Shown here piece after piece: positions 9,044-17,649 of a DNA stretch of 48,427 nucleotides (position 1 is its first letter; every line of letters begins with the position of its first letter). The stretch covers positions 1 through 48,427 of the forward strand of contig JADFUR010000075.1 in assembly GCA_015222055.1 (NCBI GenBank). Reading direction: 5' to 3'. Both the position numbers and the translations under genes were made by a program. Below the pieces are notes generated by a model that worked only from the letters and a program-made list of their open reading frames with translations, ran no database searches and was not told the origin of the DNA. Source of the stretch: Bacteroidota bacterium (lineage in GTDB: Bacteria; Bacteroidota; Bacteroidia; Bacteroidales; B39-G9).

Positions 9044-9952
9044 ATGAAAAACAAGAGTTTAATATCAATAAATGATTACACCCCCGAAGAATTATTGAAA
9101 ATAATTGACATTGCTGGAGAATTTGAAAAAAATCCTGTTCAGGATATTCTTAGAGGAAAGGTAATTGCGACATTGTTTTTTGAACCATCAACAAGAACCC
9201 GATTAAGTTTTGAAAGTGCAGTAAACCGACTTGGTGGACGTATTATTGGGTTTACAGATGCTAGCTCATCAAGTGTGAAAAAAGGAGAATCTTTAAAAGA
9301 TACAATTAGAACAGTAAGTAATTATTCCGACTTAATTGTAATGAGACATCCTCTTGATGGAAGTGCAAGATATGCCAGCGAGGTTGCTACTGTTCCGGTT
9401 GTGAATGCTGGCGATGGTGCTAACCAACACCCAACACAATGTTTGTTAGATCTTTTTTCAATAAAAAAGACACAAGGAACTCTCGAAAATTTAAATATTT
9501 TTTTAGTGGGTGATTTAAAGTATGGGCGAACAGTTCATTCATTATTAATGGCGATGTCGAATTTTAATCCAACTTTTAATTTCATTTCTCCCGAAGAATT
9601 AAGAATTCCAAATGAGTATAAATTGTTTTTAGATAAAAAAGGAATAAAATATTACGAACATTTAGATTTTTCAGATATTATCTCCAAAGCTGATATTGTT
9701 TATATGACTAGAATTCAAAGGGAACGTTTTTCTGATCCAATGGAATATGAAAAAGTGAAAAATTCTTATGTTTTACATAATTATATGCTTAAAGACACGA
9801 AAGACAATTTGAAAATTTTACACCCATTACCACGAGTTAATGAAATTAGTGAAGATGTTGATGAAAATGAAAAAGCATATTATTTTACTCAGGCACTAAA
9901 TGGTGTATTTACAAGACAAGCAATTATATCTTCAATTTTAGGTTTAAAATAA
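9044..9952 (+). CDS. pyrB: Aspartate carbamoyltransferase, catalytic chain
   Basis: Catalyses carbamoyl phosphate + L-aspartate to N-carbamoyl-L-aspartate, the first committed step of pyrimidine synthesis. The 302-aa chain has the carbamoyl-phosphate loop [15 protein letters not shown] (STRTR at 49-53), the [13 protein letters not shown] loop carrying the catalytic Ser/Lys pair shared between subunits, the [10 protein letters not shown] signature, and HPLPRVNEI near the C-terminus. It is followed 25 bp later by pyrI, so the enzyme is the allosteric dodecameric type. Confidence 0.97.
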   Translation: MKNKSLISINDYTPEELLKIIDIAGEFEKNPVQDILRGKVIATLFFEPSTRTRLSFESAVNRLGGRIIGFTDASSSSVKKGESLKDTIRTVSNYSDLIVMRHPLDGSARYASEVATVPVVNAGDGANQHPTQCLLDLFSIKKTQGTLENLNIFLVGDLKYGRTVHSLLMAMSNFNPTFNFISPEELRIPNEYKLFLDKKGIKYYEHLDFSDIISKADIVYMTRIQRERFSDPMEYEKVKNSYVLHNYMLKDTKDNLKILHPLPRVNEISEDVDENEKAYYFTQALNGVFTRQAIISSILGLK

Positions 9953-9977
9953 AATTTTTACATTTAAGTTATCCAAA

Positions 9978-10436
9978 ATGACTGACAAACGAATATTAAG
10001 TGTTTCTGCTATTAAAAACGGTACTGTTATTGACCATATTCCAGCAAATAGTTTATTTAAAGTAATAAGCATTCTTGAGCTTGATAAACTTGATACACAA
10101 ATGACTTTTGGTACTAATTTTATTAGTAAAAAATTAGGACAGAAAGCTCTTATTAAGATTTCTAATAAATTTTTTGAAGATGCTGAAATTGACAAAATAG
10201 CCCTAGTTGCTCCCGAAGCTAAATTGAACATTATTGAAGACTATCAGGTAATTGAAAAAAGAGATGTTGAGGTTCCTGATAAAATTGTGGGAATTGTAAA
10301 ATGTATGAACCCAAATTGTGTTACAAACAACGAAAATGTACTTACTAAGTTTGATGTAATTTCAAAAAAAGAAGTAACTCTTAAATGTTGTTATTGTGAA
10401 AAAATTACCGACCAAGATCATTTAAAAATAATTTAA
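9978..10436 (+). CDS. pyrI: Aspartate carbamoyltransferase, regulatory chain
   Basis: Binds CTP/UTP or ATP and transmits feedback control to the PyrB trimers. The 152-aa chain has the nucleotide-binding N-domain (DHIPANSLFKV) and a C-terminal zinc domain with ligands C109, C114, C137 and C140 (CMNPNC and CCYC), as in E. coli PyrI. It follows pyrB in the same operon. The next gene on the right is convergent, with no obvious terminator between them. Confidence 0.96.
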   Translation: MTDKRILSVSAIKNGTVIDHIPANSLFKVISILELDKLDTQMTFGTNFISKKLGQKALIKISNKFFEDAEIDKIALVAPEAKLNIIEDYQVIEKRDVEVPDKIVGIVKCMNPNCVTNNENVLTKFDVISKKEVTLKCCYCEKITDQDHLKII

Positions 10437-10476
10437 ATGCACATGGTCGAAAATTTAATTGAGGTAAAATATAAAT

Positions 10477-11268
10477 TTAATTAATAATTAATTGGTCAAG
10501 ATTAACTGGTGTAACAAAAGAATAAATCAATATTTGTGATATTTTTGCCGAAATTATTATTCCCAATATAAATAACCATATTGATTTTGAACCCTTTAAG
10601 TTACTCGATACTTTAAAGGCGTTATACATTAAAATTATTGTCCAAATAATAACTACAATTGAAATTATTGAGAAAAATATAAATAATGCAATATCATTAT
10701 TTGTGATATTTATTTTTTCTCCTAATTGTAAAAATTTCTACATAAAATATCTTGAAACATTTGTAATTGCAGACGAAAATCCAATTAATGGCATTATTAT
10801 TAAAGGAATACGGGCGAATGCTTGAGTCCCTATTATGCCGATAAAACGAATTGTTGATTTAGAAGATAATAAGCCAATAATGTATAAAATCAGACTTATT
10901 GTGACCAAATTGATAAATGCTTCAGATAAAAACACATAATAGGCAGATGGCCTTCCATAATGAACATTTATTACCCCGTCGAAGTGAGTATTTGTTAAAT
11001 AGCATAAGAAAGAGCTTGCTAATATTACTAATAAACCAATTATTAAGACTTTATTTCCTGCTATGTGAGTGAACGGATTAAATATTGATTTTTTTATTTT
11101 TTTTTTATTAAATTCAAGAATAAAATCTTGTTCCTTCTCGTTAAATAGAGCAAGAATTGGCATTTCATAGGAACCATCAACAGTAGTTCCGAAAGTTTCG
11201 CAATTTAAACTCTTTATTTTAAGCTTAGAATTGCAACTATGACAAGTAGAAGGTAATTTCATTTTCAA
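10477..11268 (-). pseudogene. DUF2089-like/Yip1 membrane protein with in-frame TAG
   Basis: The open frame from 11268 ends at a TAG at 10740-10738 (176 codons). The same frame stays open for another 86 codons to a TAA at 10479-10477. The extra part (GSKSIWLFILGIIISAKISQ and neighbours) completes a Yip1-type membrane domain: the first part supplies about three helices and the read-through part two more. The N-terminus is a DUF2089-like zinc ribbon (CHSC at 9-12, C23), where the expected fourth Cys appears as Phe26 (NCETFGTTV). The full product would be about 263 aa. Upstream of the TAG is SRYFM, and KFLQLGEKI follows it. The simplest reading is a nonsense mutation (for example CAG to TAG) or a sequencing/assembly error. 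The function of Yip1 proteins in bacteria is unknown. Confidence 0.75.
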
Positions 11269-11373
11269 TAATATTAAAATATAGTTTAATATTGTTGATT
11301 TAAAATATTAATGAAAAAATTTCAAATATTAATTTTTTATTAATACTTTTCGAAAAGAAAAATAAAACATACA

Positions 11374-11844
11374 ATGAGAAAAATTTTAAATCCTTTTACA
11401 AAAGATTCCGATTATAAATGTTTCGGATGTTCACCAAAAAATGAGCATGGGTTAAAGTTGGAGTTCTATGAAGATGGTGAATATGTTATTTCATCGTGGG
11501 AACCGGTTGATTATTTACAAGGATACATAAATGTGTTGCATGGAGGAATACAAACGACTCTTCTCGACGAAATTGCTAGTTGGACAGTTAACGTAAAAGC
11601 AAAAACGGCTGGTGTAACATCAAATATTAATATTAGTTTTAAAAAAGTTGTGTATATTAACAAAGGTATAATAAAGCTAAAGTGTAAATTGATAGAAATT
11701 AAAAGGAATATTGCAATTTTAAGTGCTGAATTATATGATTCTGAAGATGTTCTTTGTACAAAAGCGGAAATTCACTATTTTTTATTCAAGCCTGAAATAG
11801 CCAAAGCAAAAAATCTGTATCCCGGATACGAAAATTTTTTTTAG
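11374..11844 (+). CDS. PaaI-like hotdog-fold thioesterase
   Basis: A 156-aa single hotdog domain (4HBT/PaaI superfamily) likely to hydrolyse an acyl-CoA or acyl-ACP thioester. It has the signature VLHGGIQTTLLDEIASW (H56, G57, G58, D65, E66) on the central helix and the NINISFKKVVYINKGIIKLKCKL strand pair that follows. The N-terminal CFGCSPKNEHGLKL segment is common in this subgroup. The substrate is not predictable. It lies 80 bp ahead of the SiaC-like gene on the same strand, and may or may not belong to that transcription unit. Confidence 0.85.
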   Translation: MRKILNPFTKDSDYKCFGCSPKNEHGLKLEFYEDGEYVISSWEPVDYLQGYINVLHGGIQTTLLDEIASWTVNVKAKTAGVTSNINISFKKVVYINKGIIKLKCKLIEIKRNIAILSAELYDSEDVLCTKAEIHYFLFKPEIAKAKNLYPGYENFF

Positions 11845-11924
11845 AATAAAAATGAACTCAAATTTTAATCTTTCTATTAATTTTACTATTTTTATAGTTA
11901 ATAATTGTCTTAAAAATTTTTAGT

Positions 11925-12296
11925 ATGCAAAACATTTCTTTTCAAGGAAATAATAGTACACCAACAATAAATTTCGATTATGATAAAGGGTTGGTAGAAA
12001 TTAGCGGTAGATCAATACCGGAAAATGCTTTAAAATTTTATATTCCTCTAATTCAGTGGGTTAGTGATTATCGAGAAAATCCAAAACCAAAAACTACAAT
12101 AAATTTTACTATTGAATATTTTAATACAAGCTCTTCAAAATCAATTTTACAAATTCTTAAGGTATTAGAACAAATTTATGAAGACGGATATAATATCGTT
12201 TTAAATTGGATTTATAAAGATGATGACATTATGGAAATTGGAGAAGATTATCAGATGCTAATTCATTTACCTTTTAATATGATTAAGTCTGAATAA
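11925..12296 (+). CDS. SiaC-like regulatory phosphoprotein (DUF1987)
   Basis: Small signalling protein of 123 aa matching the DUF1987/SiaC family. In Pseudomonas aeruginosa SiaC is phosphorylated on a threonine by the SiaB kinase, dephosphorylated by the SpoIIE-type phosphatase SiaA, and controls the diguanylate cyclase SiaD. The family motif YFNTSSSK is present, and its threonine falls at residue 68, the position I recall as the phosphosite in P. aeruginosa. A SpoIIE-type phosphatase is encoded two genes downstream (15749-17575). No SiaB (DUF6272) or GGDEF gene is nearby; a hybrid histidine kinase sits in between. The role is therefore inferred: a phosphorylatable switch in a partner-switching pathway with unknown output. 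Confidence 0.85.
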   Translation: MQNISFQGNNSTPTINFDYDKGLVEISGRSIPENALKFYIPLIQWVSDYRENPKPKTTINFTIEYFNTSSSKSILQILKVLEQIYEDGYNIVLNWIYKDDDIMEIGEDYQMLIHLPFNMIKSE

Positions 12297-12391
12297 TTAT
12301 AAACTTGAAAATTATTGACATTAATTTTTTATAACAAGATTGCTAATGATTTTATTGTGAGTTTAATGGCTTAAAAATAAATTGTTTTCGT

Positions 12392-15300
12392 ATGAACGCA
12401 TCAAATGAAGAATTATCAAAGCAAAATTCAGAATTTAAAAAGATAATTCGTAGTTTAGAACAAGATATACAAGTATTAGAATCAGAAAAAGTTACAAATC
12501 TTGAGGACATAGATAAGAGCTTAAAGTTAAGTAATGAAAAATTTAGAATACTAATCAAAGAATTGCCACTGGCAATTTTTATTCTTCAAGACAATAAGTT
12601 TGTTTATGTTAACGAGACCTTTTATAAACTAATCGGTTTTAATGAAAAAGATTTTGATTCAATTTTCTTTTGGGATATTGTTCATCCTGATTTTTTTGAT
12701 AAAGTTAGAGAAATAGTAATCGACAGTCAGAAACAAGAAGTTTTTTCTAATAATTATGAATTTATTATAAGAAATAAAGCTGGGGAAAATGTGTGGATTG
12801 ACTTTTCTGTGTCTTATTTAAAATATGAAGGTAAACCCTCCTCTATATGCACATCTTATGATATAACGAAGCGAAAGCAATTTGAAAAACAAATTTTGGA
12901 ATCTGAAGAATTTTATAATACTACATTAGATTCTTTAAGTGAAAATATTCACGTTGTAGATGAAAATTTGCGAATTATTCATATAAATAAACCATTTCTT
13001 AAGTATTGTAAAACATTTGGTTTAACAACAGATTTTATTAATCGTACTATTAATGATGTTTTTCCTTTTTTACAAAAAAATATTTATGATGAGTATAAGG
13101 AGGTTTTTGAAACAGGCAAACAGATTATTAATGAAACTGAAGAATATTTAAATTCTAAAATTGCTTTTACTGAAACAATAAAAACTCCTGTTTTTAAAGA
13201 TAATAAAGTTGAATATGTTATAACAACTATAAGAGATATTACCCGACGAAAACAAATTAAAAAAGCATTAATAGAAAATGAAGAAAAATACAGAACAATT
13301 TTTGAGAATGCATCAGTTGGTTTGTTATTAATCGACACACAAGGTAATATACTTGATTCAAACACTGCAATGAATAGATTAATCGATTCTCCTTCCATTT
13401 CAGCCACTCGTTCAATTAATATGTTAACCTTTCATATGATTAAAAATGCAGGTATTTCAGAAGTATTAAGGCAAACAATAAAAGAAAAAAAATCAATAAT
13501 TTCTGAATGTGTTTATACTTCAAAATTGGGTAAAAAAGTTTATCTTAATTACTCATTTGCTCCAATTTTTGATATAGATGGGAATTTAACTAAAATACAA
13601 GCAGTAGCACAAGATATTACAATGCGAAAGCAAATTGAACAAGACTTGAAAAAAAGTGAAGAACGATATCGGTCACTTATTCAAAATTCAACAGATTCTG
13701 TGATTATTTTAGATACAGAAGGAAAAATTCTTTTTAAGAACTTTTTGTGTCAGGATATTATTGGTTACAAACCGGAAGATATTAAAAATCATTCAATTTT
13801 TGATTATGTTTATATTGATGATGTTGAGATTTTTAAAAGAGCTTTTAAAAAATCAATAAATAGTAGTGAAGAAATAGTTAAGATTGATTTTCGTGCAAAA
13901 CATAAATACAAAAAATCGGTTTATGTTGAATCCTTAATAAGTAACAGATTAAACAATACAAGCATAAATGGAATTGTTTTAAACACCCGAAATATTACAG
14001 AGCGAAAATTAGCTGAATTAAAAGAACACGAATACCAAGAAAAGCAAAAATTTTTGAGCAAATCAGCATTAGAATTTTTAAGTTTATCAGATAAAGATGA
14101 AATTTTTAGGTTTATTGGAGATGAACTTAACAATATAATTCAAAATGCGATAATTGTTGTTCGTTTTTATAAAGAAGAAAATAACAAATTATATTCTAAA
14201 TATGTATCTGGCATAGATAAGTATGAGAAAAAGATAACAAGAATAACAGGAGAAAAACCAATTAATAATTCAATACATTTTAAAAAAGAATTTAGTAAAT
14301 ATTTTTTTACAGAAAGAATAAAAATTCTAGATAAAGATGAGATAGAGAATTCATTAGAATTTTTTTTGAATACAGCCATTAAACTTTATATTAAACCATA
14401 TGATTTTAATAAAGTATATAATATTGGACTTTTACAAAACGGAAAAATTCTTGGCAATGTAACTATTATCACAAAATATAACAAAGTTATACCAGACATA
14501 GAATTAGTTGAAACGTTTATTTCTCAAGCATCAATTGCTTTGTATAGAATACGCTTAGAAGATGAATTAATTAAAGCAAAAGATCGTGCCGAAGAATCGG
14601 ATAGATTAAAATCAACCTTTCTTGCAAATATGTCGCATGAGATACGCACGCCTATGAATAGTATTCTTGGCTTTAGTGATTTGTTAAAAGATCAAAAAAT
14701 AGAAAGTAAAAAAAGAAATGATTATGTTGAGATAATTAACCGAAATGGAAAATCTTTATTAAATATTATTGATGATATAATTGATATTTCAAAAATCGAA
14801 TCGAATCAAATAAAAATTTATAATTCAGAATATTCCTTAAATTTAATATTACTAGATTTATATTCTTTTTTTAAAGTTGAGTTGTTGAAACAAAAAAAGA
14901 AAAATGTAGATTTAAGACTTAATATGGGGTTTGATGATTTAAGGAGTAAAATAATTATTGATGGAGATAGGCTTAAACAAATATTAAATAATATTATTGG
15001 AAATGCTTTGAAATTTACCCACGAAGGCTATATTGAGTTCGGTTATGAACTAATAAATAACAAAATTATTAAATTCTATGTAAAAGATACTGGCATTGGT
15101 ATTGAAAAAGAAAAAATAGATATTGTATTTTATAGATTTAGACAAATTGAGGAATCGAATACTCGAAAATATGGAGGAACAGGACTTGGTCTTGCAATAT
15201 CTAAGAATCTTGTAGAATTAATGAAAGGCAGAATATGGATAGAATCTGAAATAGGAAAAGGTTCATCTATATTTTTTACTTTACCATATTTGCCAGGAAA

Positions 15301-15718
15301 GAGAAATATATTAAAAAAAGCTTTAGGGAATAGAACATCAAATGAATTTATAAATAAGACAATACTTATAATTGATGATGATAAATTTAATATAAAATAT
15401 TTAGCTGAAGTATTTAAGAAAAAAAAGGCAAATGTTTTATTAGCAATAAATTTAGAAGAAGCTATTGATATATGTGAACGAAATGAAACAATTGATATAG
15501 TTTTATTAGATTTGCAATTCTCAAAAATTGAAGAAACTCAATTATTAAAAAAAATAAAAGTAATAAACAATAAATGTCTAATTATTATTCAATCTGCAAA
15601 TATTCTTACTAAAGATGAAAAGGATAGATATATAATTGATGGGGTAGATTGTTTTATTGCAAAACCAATAAAAAAGGATATATTATTTGATACAATAAAA
15701 AAAAATTGTAGAAAATAA
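12392..15718 (+). CDS. Hybrid sensor histidine kinase, four PAS domains, GAF, REC
   Basis: Cytoplasmic sensor kinase of 1108 aa with no membrane segment. Order: N-terminal coiled coil (1-48); four PAS domains (about 50-168, 170-295, 297-425 and 425-550), each closed by an ITxRKQ-type PAC end; a GAF-like domain (about 560-730); HisKA with SHEIRTP (phospho-acceptor H749); HATPase with N-box N871, DTGIGI, and GGTGLGLAIS; and a C-terminal receiver with IIDDD and phospho-acceptor D1040 (VLLDLQF). All catalytic boxes look intact. It lies between the SiaC-like gene (95 bp upstream) and the SpoIIE phosphatase gene (30 bp downstream), so it probably feeds signals into that module. No DNA-binding output gene is adjacent. 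Confidence 0.93.
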   Translation: MNASNEELSKQNSEFKKIIRSLEQDIQVLESEKVTNLEDIDKSLKLSNEKFRILIKELPLAIFILQDNKFVYVNETFYKLIGFNEKDFDSIFFWDIVHPDFFDKVREIVIDSQKQEVFSNNYEFIIRNKAGENVWIDFSVSYLKYEGKPSSICTSYDITKRKQFEKQILESEEFYNTTLDSLSENIHVVDENLRIIHINKPFLKYCKTFGLTTDFINRTINDVFPFLQKNIYDEYKEVFETGKQIINETEEYLNSKIAFTETIKTPVFKDNKVEYVITTIRDITRRKQIKKALIENEEKYRTIFENASVGLLLIDTQGNILDSNTAMNRLIDSPSISATRSINMLTFHMIKNAGISEVLRQTIKEKKSIISECVYTSKLGKKVYLNYSFAPIFDIDGNLTKIQAVAQDITMRKQIEQDLKKSEERYRSLIQNSTDSVIILDTEGKILFKNFLCQDIIGYKPEDIKNHSIFDYVYIDDVEIFKRAFKKSINSSEEIVKIDFRAKHKYKKSVYVESLISNRLNNTSINGIVLNTRNITERKLAELKEHEYQEKQKFLSKSALEFLSLSDKDEIFRFIGDELNNIIQNAIIVVRFYKEENNKLYSKYVSGIDKYEKKITRITGEKPINNSIHFKKEFSKYFFTERIKILDKDEIENSLEFFLNTAIKLYIKPYDFNKVYNIGLLQNGKILGNVTIITKYNKVIPDIELVETFISQASIALYRIRLEDELIKAKDRAEESDRLKSTFLANMSHEIRTPMNSILGFSDLLKDQKIESKKRNDYVEIINRNGKSLLNIIDDIIDISKIESNQIKIYNSEYSLNLILLDLYSFFKVELLKQKKKNVDLRLNMGFDDLRSKIIIDGDRLKQILNNIIGNALKFTHEGYIEFGYELINNKIIKFYVKDTGIGIEKEKIDIVFYRFRQIEESNTRKYGGTGLGLAISKNLVELMKGRIWIESEIGKGSSIFFTLPYLPGKRNILKKALGNRTSNEFINKTILIIDDDKFNIKYLAEVFKKKKANVLLAINLEEAIDICERNETIDIVLLDLQFSKIEETQLLKKIKVINNKCLIIIQSANILTKDEKDRYIIDGVDCFIAKPIKKDILFDTIKKNCRK

Positions 15719-15748
15719 TGATGCTTTTGAGCTAATTTTTATTTAAAA

Positions 15749-17575
15749 ATGAATATAAAATACTATACAATAAAAAATAAAAATAAATTAATTAATCAGA
15801 TATTGTTGATTCTATTTTTATTATTACCCCAAGTGTTATTTTCTCAACCAAATGAAAATATTAACTATTATTTGCAAAAAGTTGAGATGTTTGAAAGAGA
15901 AGGAAATAATATTGAAACTGCAAAATATTTGAATAAACTTGCGTTTTTATTTTTGGATCAAGAAAATTATGATAAATCATTGGATTATTTTAATCAATCT
16001 TTAATAATAAACATTGATATTGGTAATAAGAATGCAATAAAGTCAATATACACAAATATTGGTATGATTTATTCCGATAAGGAAGAGTATGAATCTTCAA
16101 TTTTGTATTTGCGTAAAAGTTTAAAAATTTGTAGAGATTTAAATAAAAATGATGATGTCGCTTCATGCCTAATTAATTTATCGGTTCCTTTAGTTACAGT
16201 AAAAAGATTTAAAGAATCGAACAAATATATTCTCGAAGCTCTAAGTATTTCAAAACAATATAGCAACATTAAGCTAATGAGGACTTGCTATGGTATGCTA
16301 TCCGAGAATTTTAAAAAAATGGGAGATTCTGAAAAATCATCATATTATTTTAATTTGTATGCTTCGTTTCAAAAAAAAATACAAAACGACCAAATAATTA
16401 AAAATAAAAAAAAGATGCAAGAAGTAAAAATGAATGCATCTAAAATTGTTGCTGATCAAGAAACGAAACTAAAAAATACAGAAAATTCTTTACTCAAGGA
16501 GAAAAAAATAAGTAAAGAAAGGGAAATGACAATTGGACTTTTAAATAAAGAGAGGGAAATAAAGGAACTTAAGATAAAGGAACAAAAAGCCCAGTTAAAA
16601 ACAGAAGCCATGTATAGAATGTTTTTAATTTTTGGTTTTGTTTTTATTGGTATTATTGCATTTGTTGTTTATAGAGGATATAAGCAAAAAAAACTAGCAA
16701 ATTTAGAAATTTCAAGAGCTCTTGAGCACATTAAGTTTCAAAATTTAAATATTACACGTAGCATTAATTATGCTCAACGCATTCAAGATGCATTATTACC
16801 CAGAGTTGAAAAACTTAAAAGAAATTTTCCAGAATCATTCATTTTTTTTAAACCTCGGGATATTGTAAGTGGTGATTTTTATTGGTTCTCAGAAACAAAT
16901 CCTAGTTTTTCTAGACAAAGCTCAATTATTGAAAGAATAAAGCAAAAAGGATCTTTAAATAAGGTGATAACTTCGAATGATTTTATTATTTCAGCCGTTG
17001 ACTGCACTGGACATGGAGTGCCAGGAGCATTAATGTCAATGATTGGGATAAATATATTAAATGAAATTATTAGCAGAGGCATTGTTGAGGCAGACTTAAT
17101 TTTAAATGAATTGCATAAAGAAGTCCGTTATGCTTTAAAACAGAAACATTCAGAAAACAAAGACGGCATGGATATGGCTTTGTGTGTTATAAAAGAGCAA
17201 GAAAAAGTTGTCGATTTTGCCGGGGCAAACAACCCAGTTGTTTATATACAAAACAATAAATTAACAACTATTAAGGGAGATAGAAATGGTATTGGAGGAG
17301 AGCAAAAAGAAACAGAACGCCTTTTTACTAAACACACCATTAAAGTTGATGTACCTACCACATTTTATATTTTTTCTGATGGTTATATTGATCAGTTTGG
17401 AGGTAATGACGGAAGGAAATTATTCCCTAAGTATTTTAGACAAATACTTTTAGATATTCACGAAAAATCAATGCCTGAACAAAAAGAAATTCTTGAGAAA
17501 AAATTTAATGAATGGAAAGGTTCTAATTACCAACAAATTGATGATGTGCTTGTAATGGGTTTTAAGATTAGTTAG
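15749..17575 (+). CDS. TPR-containing SpoIIE/PP2C-type serine/threonine phosphatase
   Basis: Membrane-anchored signalling phosphatase of 608 aa. An N-terminal signal sequence (to about residue 33, ending LFSQ) is followed by periplasmic TPR repeats (about 40-200), a long coiled coil (210-285), one transmembrane helix (about 288-308) and a cytoplasmic SpoIIE/PPM domain (about 335-608). Metal-binding aspartates are seen in RDIVSGDFYW, AVDCTGHGVPGA, FSDGYIDQFGG and QQIDDVLVMGF. INYAQRIQDALLP is the usual linker of Bacteroidota sensors of this type. By analogy with SiaA it should dephosphorylate a protein such as the SiaC homologue at 11925-12296. It lies 30 bp after the hybrid kinase and 74 bp before the OmpL47 protein. 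Confidence 0.92.
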   Translation: MNIKYYTIKNKNKLINQILLILFLLLPQVLFSQPNENINYYLQKVEMFEREGNNIETAKYLNKLAFLFLDQENYDKSLDYFNQSLIINIDIGNKNAIKSIYTNIGMIYSDKEEYESSILYLRKSLKICRDLNKNDDVASCLINLSVPLVTVKRFKESNKYILEALSISKQYSNIKLMRTCYGMLSENFKKMGDSEKSSYYFNLYASFQKKIQNDQIIKNKKKMQEVKMNASKIVADQETKLKNTENSLLKEKKISKEREMTIGLLNKEREIKELKIKEQKAQLKTEAMYRMFLIFGFVFIGIIAFVVYRGYKQKKLANLEISRALEHIKFQNLNITRSINYAQRIQDALLPRVEKLKRNFPESFIFFKPRDIVSGDFYWFSETNPSFSRQSSIIERIKQKGSLNKVITSNDFIISAVDCTGHGVPGALMSMIGINILNEIISRGIVEADLILNELHKEVRYALKQKHSENKDGMDMALCVIKEQEKVVDFAGANNPVVYIQNNKLTTIKGDRNGIGGEQKETERLFTKHTIKVDVPTTFYIFSDGYIDQFGGNDGRKLFPKYFRQILLDIHEKSMPEQKEILEKKFNEWKGSNYQQIDDVLVMGFKIS

Positions 17576-17649
17576 AATTTATATTGTTATCATTACCGAT
17601 TTTTTTTTATTATTAATATCTTTATTGAAAATTTAAAATATATAAAATT

